A DNA stretch of 64,000 nt from Trochalopteron elliotii (taxonomy: Eukaryota > Chordata > Aves > Passeriformes > Leiothrichidae). Position numbers and translations under genes: made by a program. The stretch spans positions 960,452 to 1,024,451 of the forward strand of contig JANPWX010000081.1 in assembly GCA_024734555.1 (NCBI GenBank), read 5' to 3'. The notes beneath the pieces are model-generated. The model was not told where the DNA came from, did no database searches, and was given only the letters and a program-made list of their open reading frames with translations. The first letter of the stretch is position 1. Every line of letters starts with the position of its first letter. Below are positions 26,135 to 35,896 of this stretch, piece by piece.

Positions 26135-26182
26135 CTTTTATTAATTTTTATTTATTTATTATTTTTTAATTTAATTTTTTTT
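26135..26182. repeat. AT-only low-complexity tract
   Basis: A T-dominated tract built of TTTATT and TTTAAT-like units with hardly any G or C, seen directly. It lies about 95 bases before a CR1 fragment. Confidence 0.8.
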
Positions 26183-26276
26183 TGCTTGTATTCTACCCAA
26201 GATATTTCGCCATTAAAGAAAAAAACCAAAACAACAAGACCCCAATATTACCTCTCTGCAATAGGTCTATCTCTTG

Positions 26277-26385
26277 TACTGGGGAGCCCAGCACTGAGTA
26301 CAGATCTCCAGATGTGCCTCACCAGGGCTGAGTACAGGACAAGGACCACTTCCCTCAGCCTGCTGATGATGCCTCCCTGGCCATG
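26277..26385 (-). mobile_element. Short CR1 fragment, minus strand
   Basis: Segments such as CACCAGGGCTGAGTACAG (26320-26337) and CTTCCCTCAGCCTGCTG (26349-26365) match, from memory, the reverse complement of the middle of the CR1 3' region. Only about 110 bases are recognisable. The GC-richer sequence that follows to about 26460 may be a more diverged continuation, but I cannot align it. Confidence 0.7.
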
Positions 26386-27360
26386 AGGAGAGCACAACAG
26401 CTCAGACACTGCAAGGCCCCTGTGACACAGCTCTCAGCCCCTGGATTCTGCCTCCACTGTCCCCATTTCTCAAGTTCAGACAATTGGAGAAATTAAAGCA
26501 GAGCAGTTTGTGTGTTTGTAGAAGTTACAGAAATACTGTAACAAATGGCAGTCTAATGCTAAAAAAAGCTTGGTGGGGGACACAGTCTGCTGCAGGATCA
26601 GTGAAAATCTGGGAGTACCCTGATCCCTGCTGAGAATAAAGCCTGCTACTACAGATGAAACAGCACAGATTCAACACTGTGTATGGCAATTAGCAGGTGC
26701 AGCAAACATCAGCTGGTATTTCAACCAGTTCCCTGTGGCTTCAGATTTGGAAGCAACCAGACAAAGCTTATTTGTACATTAGTGTTTTGCTCCTTGGGGC
26801 ACGAAGTTTGATTTGATATTCTTGTGATGTTTGTACTGTGGAATCATTTGTCCTTTACTCTTATGAAGAATGGTGGCTCTGGTATTTTGTCAAATTTTAG
26901 CAATACTTTTATAAACATCAAAATATTATGAGATTTAGGCCTCAGGAAATTAAATATATTTTGAATCTGGCTACTGTGATGAAAATGAATGAAAAATATG
27001 GTTCCAGAGAATAGTTATTTACTAAAAGAAAAACAAAGTATCTGTGTATCTTTCACTTTAATCAGCACATGTTATCTAATTAACATATTCCTTTGTTCTT
27101 TAGTCTCTGTAATTGTAAAAGCAGATTTAGATGTACAATCAAGCTCTGTAAAATGCACACCACTGTTTATGCCCTCCTTTCTCAATGTGTTTCCCCCATT
27201 TCAACCTCAGTCTCCCCACTCCAGGACAATGGCAATTAGCATACAGAGTAGGACTCAAACCACCTTCTTCCTGTACCTCAGTCAAACTCCCTTCTCTCCT
27301 GGAAAATATGAGAAAGTGTCAAAACAGATAAAAGACTGTAACACTCAGATCAAACCTTGA
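26386..27360. other. Unique sequence between CR1 fragments
   Basis: No gene is recognised. A plus-strand open frame of 123 codons (26989-27360) ends at the start of the next CR1 and has no recognisable domain, so I treat it as chance. Confidence 0.45.
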
Positions 27361-28118
27361 CAAGCTCAAGGTGTGGGCCCATGAAGGCCAAACTCAAGGT
27401 TCTGATTCTGGGTGAATAGACACACGCTGGGGAAAAATGGGTTTAGAGCAGTCCTGCATAGGACTTGGGGGATTCTGGTGGGTGAAAAACTGGGTATGAA
27501 CTAGAATTGTGTGCTGGCAGCACATCCTGGACTGCATAAAAAGAAGTGTGGCCAGTGGTCAGGAGAATTAATTTACCCCCTCTGCTCTCAAAACACACAT
27601 CTAGAGTACTGAGTCCAGTGCAGGGGCTCCCAGCAAAAGAACATCATTAATCTGTAAGGGGGAGGCCAGAGGAGGGCCACAAAATTGATTAGAGGGCTGG
27701 AACTCCTCCTTTGGAGACAGGTGGTTGTTCAGCTGTGGTTGTTCAGCATGGAGAAGGCTTTGGGGAGACCTTCTTGTGGCCTTTCAGTATATAAAGACAG
27801 CTCATAAGAAAGGTGGAGAGAAGCTTTTTACCAAGGCCTGTAGTAACAGTACAAGGATTAATGAGATTAGACTAAAAAAAGGATATCTAGAAAGGTATAA
27901 GAGGGTGGATATAAGGAAGAATTTTTTTTACTGTGGGGGAGGAGAGGCCCTGGCACAGATTAGCCGGAGAAGTTGTCAGTGCTCCATTCCTGTTCAAGGC
28001 CAGGTGGGGCTTTGAACAACCTGGTCTAGTGGAATGTGTCCATGCCCATGGCTGGGAGGTTGGAACTAAATTATTTTTAAGGTCCTTCCCAACCCAAACC
28101 ATCCTATGATTCAGTGAC
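27361..28118 (+). mobile_element. CR1 LINE 3' fragment, plus strand
   Basis: About 760 bases of the CR1 3' region in forward orientation, recognised from memory. Landmarks in order: CAAGCTCAAGG (27362-27372), the CTGCATAAAAAGAAGTGTGG segment (27533-27552), GAGGAGGGCCACAAAATTGA (27670-27689), ATATAAGGAAGAATTTTTTT (27909-27928), and the terminus ending in CCAAACCATCCTATGATTC (28095-28113). The frame is broken by stops and indels, so it is inactive. A 14-base unit is tandemly duplicated at 27721-27748. The terminal CR1 repeat is decayed to about one unit. Confidence 0.93.
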
Positions 28119-28419
28119 ATAAGGGTCTAGCTCTTGATTTAGAGGTGGATAGTTACCCATTACTGTGAACAGGGGATTTTCTAAAATGAAACAGAGATGA
28201 CCTTGAGAAAAATAGCCTCCCTGTCAGAGCAGATATAAAACACCATGATACATCTTAAACTGGAATAAGGCAAACACAGGTTCATAACTGGTCCTGATTC
28301 TAGTTGAATTACAAAAGACTCCAGGTAAATGTGTTAGTACTCAAGTTATACCTCCTGCATCACTAAAAGTCCAAAGAGGGGAGAGGACTATTATATTTGG
28401 GAATAAATTAGATGGAGCA

Positions 28420-28590
28420 AATAGAACTAGGATTTAAAGGCAAAATACAGTGTCAAATTTAAGCTAAACATGAAGAAAATAATCTTCTTAACAATAAGAA
28501 CTTTAAGACAGTGGAATGTTCTCATGGGAAAATGATGCAAAGCCTCTCACTGCAGTAGTGCACACGGAAAGGGGTTTTAAATGTTGTTTG
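28420..28590 (+). mobile_element. Ancient CR1/L3-like fragment, plus strand
   Basis: The order AGAAAATAATCTTCTTAACAATAAGAAC... then GACAGTGGAATG and CCTCTCACTGCAG follows the layout of the 3' region of CR1/L3-group LINEs (decayed C-terminal coding part). It is much more diverged than the neighbouring CR1 copies, consistent with an older insertion. Limits are approximate; confidence is moderate because the match is by eye only. Confidence 0.45.
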
Positions 28591-30477
28591 ATCTGTGATA
28601 GAAAGAAATTGGTGAGTCATTACAATGTACTTTGAAGTCCTACAGAAGAAGATTTAAAAAAACTCTATGCCTTCCAGTCTCAAGTGTTGTAGCTGTTTCA
28701 CTGCTCAGTTCTTGATATGGAGATAACCACAAGAATTTTAAAAACTGTTTTTTATGTGATGCCAGTTACCACTAGGATCAGAAACAAAATGCTATGGACA
28801 GATGAACAGATTCATGTGCTTTTCCTGCCAGCTACCTAAAGGACCTACCAGGCAGTAAAAATTATCATCCCACAGCTGCACTTGACCTCCTTTCTGCAAT
28901 GAAATTGCCCTGGATATGTCTGTTCTGAATGCAGGAAAAGAGCAGCAAGTCAGGTGTATATCAACTACCCACATTGGTTATTTAAATCACCTGGCCCAGA
29001 AGTGCTAGGGATGAGCACAAACCAATACAGGTTCCAATCACAGCTGAGACATTCAGACGCAACAGAGTCTCTGCAACCCCTTCAGGAGTCTTGGCCAGCC
29101 CCTGTCCCTCCCTGTAGAACTCATATTGACCAGGCTGCAACAAGATATTGCTGCTCTTCCTGCAAGCTCTTGTTCTGAATCATGGCAAAATTGACTCAAG
29201 AACCAGGCAAAAAAATTTTTCCCCCAACACTTCCTCGAAAATAAATTAAAAAAAATGTATTCCTAGGATCTTTTGCTGAAATTTAGGGTGACTTGGTGAA
29301 GAGAAATAGGCAGAAGTCAATAAGTTTCTTTGTCTCCTGAGAAGAGTTGAAAATTCTGGTTTTAAATGAAATACTTCAACTAATTCACAATTTTAGCTAC
29401 TTATTGCCACAAGTGTCCGTGCTGGTAACCTCGGCACAATGTGAGAAGTCACACCTTGTTCCTGTGGCAGGGGTGCCTGCACAACCCACTTTGGCAAATT
29501 ATCTGTTCTGGTGAGAATGTGAGAGTGTAAGTAGTGGGCATGTGTGAGCATGTGTGTCTTTGTGTACGTATTGAATACAGAAACCCGGTTTTTATAATAT
29601 TCACTCAAAACTGATCATGCTCCAGAAGAAAATGATTGTCAACTGGATTAAATAGTAATGGAGGAATTATAAAGAGGATTTGATACAAAGAAGCAGTCAC
29701 TGGGAATAGTATAAAAGAAGCAGGAAAATTCATAACCAGAGGGAGAGACTTTGCAGTGGAAAAGACAGAAATGAAACCTGATTTGGCAGTAACAGAAGTT
29801 GCCCTGGGGCATCACAGCCCCTGCCCAGCCCAGAGGGAATGTCCCTGTCACTGTCCCTGCCCAGTGCTGGGAGGGTCCTGGCTTGGTGAGTGGTTGCTCC
29901 CTGCAGGGTATGGACAGTGGGTGGGACCCACTGCAGGGGTGTGCAAACAACCTCTTAGAGCCCTTTCCCATCAGTGTCAGGTTCCTGGGGCTTCCACCTC
30001 TCCACAGGAGGAGAATGCTGGCAGGGCAGCCCCCTAGATGCCTAGATGGGTGGGAGTTACTGGTTACATCCCTGTCTTGGGGGGGGTGGTGAACATAATT
30101 GCATATATACATATGTGGTATGAAGATTTTGGGATTAGTTACAGAGGAATGTACAGAAGGATGTTGGTTTTATTATTATTATTATTATCATTGGCATTAT
30201 TGTCAGTATTTGTTTGTTATTTCTTTTGAAAGTGTGTAATATTGCAGATTATCTATTGTATTAGATATGACTCCTGGATGCATTGTTTTATAAATTGGTT
30301 GACAATTATTCGCATGTTGTTCAGAAATCAATAAACTCCTTTGATTCTTTGATTTAATTTAGACTTTGTAAAATGAACACTTTTTTTCCTCTGTCCTTTT
30401 TGAATGCTCTGAAAGCATTCAAAGAATTTCTACTGGCCAAAGGAAAACCTGCAAAAAAACCTTGTAAAAACTGCCAG
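28591..30477. other. Unique sequence with GC-rich island
   Basis: No gene is recognised. A GC-rich block (about 29794-30090) stands out from AT-rich flanks; it has TATAAAAG at 29710-29717 before it and AATAAA at 30330-30335 after it, and is discussed as a possible LTR or transcription unit. A minus-strand open frame of 154 codons (29648-30112) lies over it but resembles no known protein. An (ATT)n microsatellite is at 30168-30188, and a 10-bp perfect inverted repeat with a 5-base loop is at 30399-30423. Confidence 0.45.
30168..30188. repeat. (ATT)n trinucleotide microsatellite
   Basis: Six to seven perfect TAT/ATT triplets, seen directly. Confidence 0.85.
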
Positions 30478-31741
30478 AAGGAGGATCTGGAGAACTGACA
30501 TGCCAGTCAGCCTGACCTCAGTGCCCAGCAAGGTTATGGATCAGATCATCTTGAGTGTGATCACATGGCACATACAGGACAACCAAGAGATCAGCCCCAG
30601 TCAGCATGGATTTAGGAAAGGCAGGTCCTGCCTGAACAGTCTGATCTCATTTTGGATGGATGAAAGTGTGTAGATTTTGTCTACCCAGGCTTTAGCAAAG
30701 CCTTTGATACTGTCTCCCACAGCATTCTCCTGAAAACCTAGCAGCCCACAGCTTGGACAGGTGAACTCGTCACTGGGATGAGAGTTATCTGGATGACCAG
30801 ACTCAGAGGGTGGTGCGAATTTGCGTTGCATCCAGTTGGTGCCAATCCGTAATGGTGATTTCCAGGGCTCAGTATTGAGTCCAATAACTTTATTGATGAT
30901 CTGGATCAGGGTACTGAGTGTACCCTCAGTAAATTCACACATGACACACAGCTAGGTGGGAGAGTTGATTTGCTGGAGGGTAGGAATGCTCTGCAAAGGA
31001 ACCTGGACAGGCTGGATAGAGGAAATTAAACCAATGCCATGGGGTTCAAGAAAATCAAGTGCTGAGTTCTACACTTTGGCCACAACAAATCCCTGAAGCG
31101 ATACAAGCTGGGGGAACAGTGGCTGGAAAGGTGCCCAGAGGAAAATGACCTGGGGGTGCTGGTCAACAGCAGCTGAACATGAGCCAGGTGTGCCCAGGGG
31201 GCCAGGAAGGCCAATGGCACCTGGCCTGGATCAGCAATAGTGTGGCAGCAGGACCAGGGCAGGGATTGTCCCCCTGTGCTGGGCACTGGTGAGGCCACAC
31301 CTCAAATCCTGTGTCCAGTTTTGGGCCTCTGAGTACAAGAAAGGCACTGAGGGACTGGAGAGAGTCCAGAAAAGGGCAGCAGAGCTGGGGAAGGGTCTGG
31401 AGCACAGGTCTGGAGGAGCAGCTGGGGGAGCTGGGGGTGTTTGGCCTGGAGAAAAGGAGGCTCAGGGGGACCTTATTGACCTCTACAACTGCCTCAAGCT
31501 CTGCTAGGGGTGATTCAGGCTGGACATTAGGAGGAATTTCTTCATGGAAAGGGTTGTTAAGGAAAGGGTTGCTAAACATTGGAATGGGCTGCCTAGGGAG
31601 GTGGTGGAGTCACCATCCCTGGAGGTGTTAAAGAAACAACTGGATGTGGCACTTGGTACCATGGTCTAGTTAAAAAGTTCAAAGGTTGGACTCAATGATC
31701 TCAAAGGTGTTTTCCAATCTAAATGATTCTGTGATTCTATG
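30478..31741 (+). mobile_element. CR1 LINE fragment including decayed reverse transcriptase, plus strand
   Basis: This is the longest CR1 copy in the window. It begins in the reverse-transcriptase region (GTCAGCCTGACCTCAGTGCC at 30504-30523) and runs to a normal CR1 3' end, GATTCTGTGATTCTATGG (31725-31742). Recognisable coding parts include HGFRKGR-like (30605-30625) and FSKAFDTVSH-like (30690-30720) segments. The catalytic FADD-type motif has decayed to F-T-H-D at 30934-30945. Stops, frameshifts and deletions (for example around 30650) show it is inactive. A 15-base tandem duplication is at 31546-31575. It is 5'-truncated, as usual for CR1. Frames read on the opposite strand here (for example 31163-31579) are shadows. 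Confidence 0.95.
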
Positions 31742-34307
31742 GAAAATTGAAGATTTAAAAAATACTTTCTTAATGGCACAAATATTCATTTATATCACAC
31801 TATTTCTTCTATCAGTCTCAAAGTGTTGGATACATAAGATAATTTTACATTACTTTCTCTTTAAAGGTTTTTGAAAATTTTTCATAGGAGATGCTGACTT
31901 TTGTGAAGGCAAAAACAATCCATCAGATTTTGGCAAAGATACATGTTTACCCACAGACACAACATGAGGCATGTGGTGTTAAAAAACTTCAATATTCTAT
32001 TTTATGCATTAAGATCAATTCCTCCTTAACTCAAATGCCAGAGATGGAAAATTAATTTAGACTCTGTCCTGACAAAAAATTAGATATTTTCTTTCAAAAA
32101 TTTTGTTACAGATTTTTGCAGAGTTAAAGTGTAAATCATAAGACTTACAAGTGGATACATGATTTTACAAGAAGCCTCAGGACAGCTTTCAATAAGTGTA
32201 AATTGGCCCTTATTAAATGAACTCTAGTGTCATTTCACATGATCCTGTGAAATTTTATGCTAAGACTTTGTATGATAAGTTGCAACTACACAAAATCATA
32301 CATCTGAGGAATTCCACTGGGAAATACACTTTTCCATTTTCTCTAGCTTTTAACTGTATGTAGTGATTTTAGAAGAGTCTTGTTTGCAAATGATATAGAA
32401 TAGAAGACAAGTTCGGAAGACATTTTCATATGAAAGAAAAGAAGAAACAGCTCAAAGCTCTACAGAAGTTTGTATGAAATCCCTGCACAAACTGGCAGCA
32501 CTGAAGAATCACATCTTCAGGCCATCATCCTACGAGCACCACACTTCTGTTGTGGAAATTAGATATTGCAAATGACTCAGTAAGGGAGGTTTCCTTAAAA
32601 ATCATTCTCGGTAAAAAAAAAACAAAAACAAAAAAACAAACCAATCCCCCCCCCAGAAAAAACTCAACAAATTTGAAATATTTAAATAACTTGTGAGAAG
32701 TAATCATCAATGTATCATTTCAATGCCATCTGTCTAACTTTCCAATACCTGATGCACACCACAGTGGAATGAGCTCAAGGTTTATCACCCAAAAATCTGC
32801 ACATTTTCTACAAGCTTTGTTCAATTTGATATTTTTTTGCTTTCCAGATGTAAAAAAGTCTATGAAATCTATGAAATAATTTTAAACATTATCAATTTCT
32901 ACTGGACAGCTGAATGCTATCATTCAAACAAACAAGCAAACAAAAAAAGATTAAAAGAAAAACCACCTCTCTTCATTCAAAGATTCAGTATGGTTATTTT
33001 GGAAAGCTGAGTCTTGTTCCACTTCACTAAGAATATTTAGTTCACTAAGATTTATGAATATAACTGCTTGAAAAAAAAAATCATGATTTCATTTTGTGTA
33101 AATGCCTGTGTTGCAGTACAAATTCTCAAAGAAGTCACTTATTTTTTAGTAAAATAAGAACCTGGTAAACAGCCAGAACATGCAGAGGCACCAAATTGCA
33201 AGGGTCTGATCCCATCCCAGATTATTCATGATCAGATCAGTGTGTATCTAACTGCAAAACAAGAATCTGATAAGATATTCAGTAGTTTTAGTAAGAACTT
33301 AGAAACTAGAACTGAACAAAACCATTTTTCTCCAGGAATTGTTTTAATTAAGAAAAAAAAGCACAAAATTTTGTTCCATTTTTATTAGAATACGAAGCAG
33401 AAATTAATTTCTATTTCCTTTATGGGGTGGGCACATAAGTACAATTTTCCATTATCAAAATTCTTTCCCAAAATATTTACAATGTGAAATACAAGTTGAT
33501 AAGAGAAGAACCTTGTAAAATGAAAGAGATTTTGATTTTTTAAATTATTTTTAATTACTATTCTTATTTCTTCCAAAATAACATATATTCTCCCTCTGAA
33601 AACTACATTTAAACTACACAACTTAAAAAATGCTATGTTTATACTTACACAGAGTAGATTAAATTGAGCAAGGAATCATCCAGAAGAACTGGAGGCAATT
33701 ACTCTGAATCAATGATTGTGATAAAGACAGAAAATCATAATCCGACTAATGAAACACCCTTGATACATTTGTTGGATGAAAATTGCTTTACGTACTGTAC
33801 AGATTGGGGATATGGTCCTGTTGTCATTGCCAAAGAATTAGCACAGAATCAAACAATTAGCCAGGCAAGAATGTTACTAAACCTTTAGCAAACAGGGAAT
33901 GTGCAAGCAATTATTTTATCTCAGTGTGACAAGAGAAAATTACATTTAAACTGTGCTGCCAATAAACATAGCAACCTTCCCTTTTCCAGGGCTGGTGCCT
34001 CAAGCAAGACCCAAGTGATTCAGACTGGAAAAGTTTCTGAGCATTTACAAAATTCATTAATCCTGATTATCTGACATCTCCCCTGATAGATAAAAGCCCT
34101 AAAAGGATTCTTTAAACCTCCTCTCTGCCACAGCTTTACTTTGAGCTCTGGAACAGGACAGTAGGGATACCTGAAAAACACCCAGTCTGGTGGTTTGGTG
34201 AAAAGAGTGTCTTAGATCAGATTATCTGTGACCCTGGCAAGACAAATACAAGTATTTCTGGTGAAGGAGACCACACCAGTTCTCTGTGTAATTTATTCAA
34301 ATGTTTA
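31742..34307. other. AT-rich unique sequence, nothing recognised
   Basis: No gene or transposon is recognised. An A-rich then C-rich tract lies at 32610-32656. The open frame at 33664-33888 (74 codons) has mixed composition but no known motif and no supporting signals. Confidence 0.5.
32610..32656. repeat. A-rich tract followed by C9 run
   Basis: Plus strand consists of A with isolated C, then nine consecutive C. Low-complexity; likely prone to sequencing and replication length errors. Confidence 0.85.
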
Positions 34308-34935
34308 ATTGTTCTCACCATGAAGATTTATTTCATGTATCTAGACAAAATTTGCCCATGTCCACTGCCTCTTGTCCCATGCATCCTTGTGCAGGAAGTA
34401 CCTTCTTCTTCTCTGTTGCTACTTTTGAGGTATTGAAAGGCTGTGATTACATCCCCCCTCCTGAGTTTTCCCTAGGCTGGATGGTCCCAACTTTTTCAGC
34501 CTTTGCTCGTATGTATGCTTCACCCACCTTGGTGACCCTGGTTTTTATGTCTTTTGAATGGAGGATGGACTGAAACTGAGCACTCTATTTCATGTCTGGC
34601 CTAAATAATCACACCTTATCACCTGCTGCATCTATTCTTACGGATCCATGCAGCAAACACAGTTTGCTGCAAGGGTTCACAGCTGACCTATGCTCAGCTT
34701 GCTCCTCACAGCCCTCTGGGTCTGTTCCAAAATATCTACATCCCAGACATCCAACCCCCAGCTCTTACTGCTGCTTGGGATTATTTCAACCCAGGTTTGT
34801 GTTTCTCTTTGTTAGACATCATGCATTGTATGGTTTGCAGATCTTTCAGCTTGTCAGTATATCCCTGTATGATAGCTCTTCCTTCTGAAATATCTGCTTC
34901 TAATCCCAGTTTGGTACCTACTTACCCAGTCACTG
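34308..34935 (-). mobile_element. Old diverged CR1 fragment, minus strand
   Basis: The order of segments follows a reversed CR1 3' region: CTCACCATGAAGATTTATTT (34315-34334), CTGCCTCTTGTCCCATGCAT (34364-34383), GTATTGAAAGGCTGTGATTA (34431-34450), CTTTTTCAGCCTTTGCTCGT (34491-34510), then CTTGGGATTATTTCAACCCA (34774-34793) and CCAGTTTGGTACC (34907-34919). It is clearly more diverged than the CR1 copies at 27361 and 30478, with several indels, and so is older. Both ends are approximate. Confidence 0.8.
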
Positions 34936-35210
34936 AACAGAAGACAAGACAACTCACCATTTCCACCTACCCAGCATGGTTCAGATGAGAAAATCTAAAC
35001 AAAAAAATACTCATGATAAAACGTTTGCAATCAGGAAAATAAGAGTAAAGAGAATAAATAACAACTGTACAATATGTTTGAAGAAACAGCATGAAAGTAT
35101 ATGAAGACTATTTGGAAGGATCAGACAGAATTTTAGAGCTATGCAGTCCATTTTTCTATGTAAGCAATAATAGTAGGTTAATACAGAAAACAGAATAAAG
35201 GCACAGTTGA

Positions 35211-35215
35211 CACAT
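35211..35215. repeat. Target-site duplication, left copy (CACAT)
   Basis: CACAT immediately precedes the LTR and is repeated exactly at 35892-35896 after it. A 5-bp duplication is what ERVL-type integration is known to leave. Confidence 0.88.
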
Positions 35216-35382
35216 TGTCCTGGGTTGATGGCGCCTCCTATCCCAATCGTGCAACTTTATCTCTATGTACTACACTGTTATGTCTGACAGCTGCCCCCCC
35301 CGCCCCCCTCGGTGGGGTGTTTGCGGCGGTGGGGCTACTTGTGCTTTTGGCTTTTGGGCTGCTTGCTCGGCTTGGCTGCAGG

Positions 35383-35464
35383 CTTTGCTTTGCTTTGCTT
35401 TGCTTTGCTTTGCTTTGCTTTGCTTTGCTTTGCTTTGCTTTGCTTTGCTTTGCTTTGCTTTGCT
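35383..35464. repeat. (TTTGC)n pentanucleotide array within the LTR
   Basis: About sixteen perfect copies of TTTGC are seen directly, followed by degenerate copies to about 35515 and a T run. The array lies within the LTR, before its poly(A) signal. Frames through it translate to repeated Cys-Phe-Ala-Leu and are not real proteins. Confidence 0.97.
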
Positions 35465-35752
35465 ACTAGCTTTGCTTTGCTTTACTACTAGCTTTGCTTT
35501 ACTTTGCTTCTGGCTTTGTTTTTTTTTTTTTTTTTTTGCTTTTGCTTTTGTTTTTGTCCCCTTTTTTTTCTTCCCTCCCCTCTCTCTCTTCCCATCCCCC
35601 CCGAAGATCACTGGACCGGCTCCGGACCTGACCTGGGAATATCTGGGGGTCCTCGACGCCTGAAGACAGAAGCTCTGCACCCTCCCCTCACAGCAATTGC
35701 TTGAGTATTTTTTCTTTTCCCTTGTGTTGGGGAGTGTCTTTGTTTATTTGTT

Positions 35753-35758
35753 AATAAA
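35753..35758 (+). promoter_or_regulatory. LTR polyadenylation signal AATAAA
   Basis: AATAAA lies about 135 bases before the LTR 3' end, at a plausible distance for the end of the R region. It supports plus-strand orientation of the solo LTR. Confidence 0.6.
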
Positions 35759-35891
35759 TAGGTTTTTTCCACTTCTCCTCCGAGGAATTCCTTCTCAAAC
35801 CCAGAGCTGGGGGAGGGAAGGGGTGGTGGAGGTTTGTTTTCTGGGGGGCTCCTTCTGGAGACCTTCCCCTAATTTGTCCTAAACCAGGACA

Positions 35892-35896
35892 CACAT
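35892..35896. repeat. Target-site duplication, right copy (CACAT)
   Basis: Exact match to 35211-35215, directly following the LTR. Confidence 0.88.

Larger units (their letters stand above)
35216..35891 (+). mobile_element. Solo ERVL-type LTR with intact ends
   Basis: A 676-bp element bounded by TGTCCTGG at the left and its exact reverse complement CCAGGACA at the right, flanked by a perfect CACAT duplication. It has the general form of an LTR: TG...CA ends, a poly(A) signal AATAAA at 35753-35758 and a GT-rich stretch before it. No second LTR or internal gag/pol/env region is present, so the rest of the provirus was probably lost by recombination between LTRs. The LTR contains an expanded (TTTGC)n array at 35383-35464 and a pyrimidine-rich tail after it. 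Intact ends and perfect duplication indicate a fairly recent insertion. I recognise the terminal sequence as typical of songbird ERV LTRs, but the subfamily name needs a database match. Confidence 0.92.

Noticed and set aside
29648..30112. 154-codon minus-strand frame over the GC-rich island
   Set aside because: No recognisable domain; several other frames overlap it on the plus strand, as expected for a GC-rich patch with few stops.
31163..31631. Open frames on both strands of about 70-138 codons
   Set aside because: They lie within the CR1 copy at 30478-31741 and are chance frames of its 3' region.
35265..35680. Open frames of more than 130 codons on both strands
   Set aside because: They are the translation of the TTTGC array and adjoining T- and C-rich tracts inside the solo LTR, giving Cys-Phe-Ala-Leu or Lys-Gln-Ser repeats.
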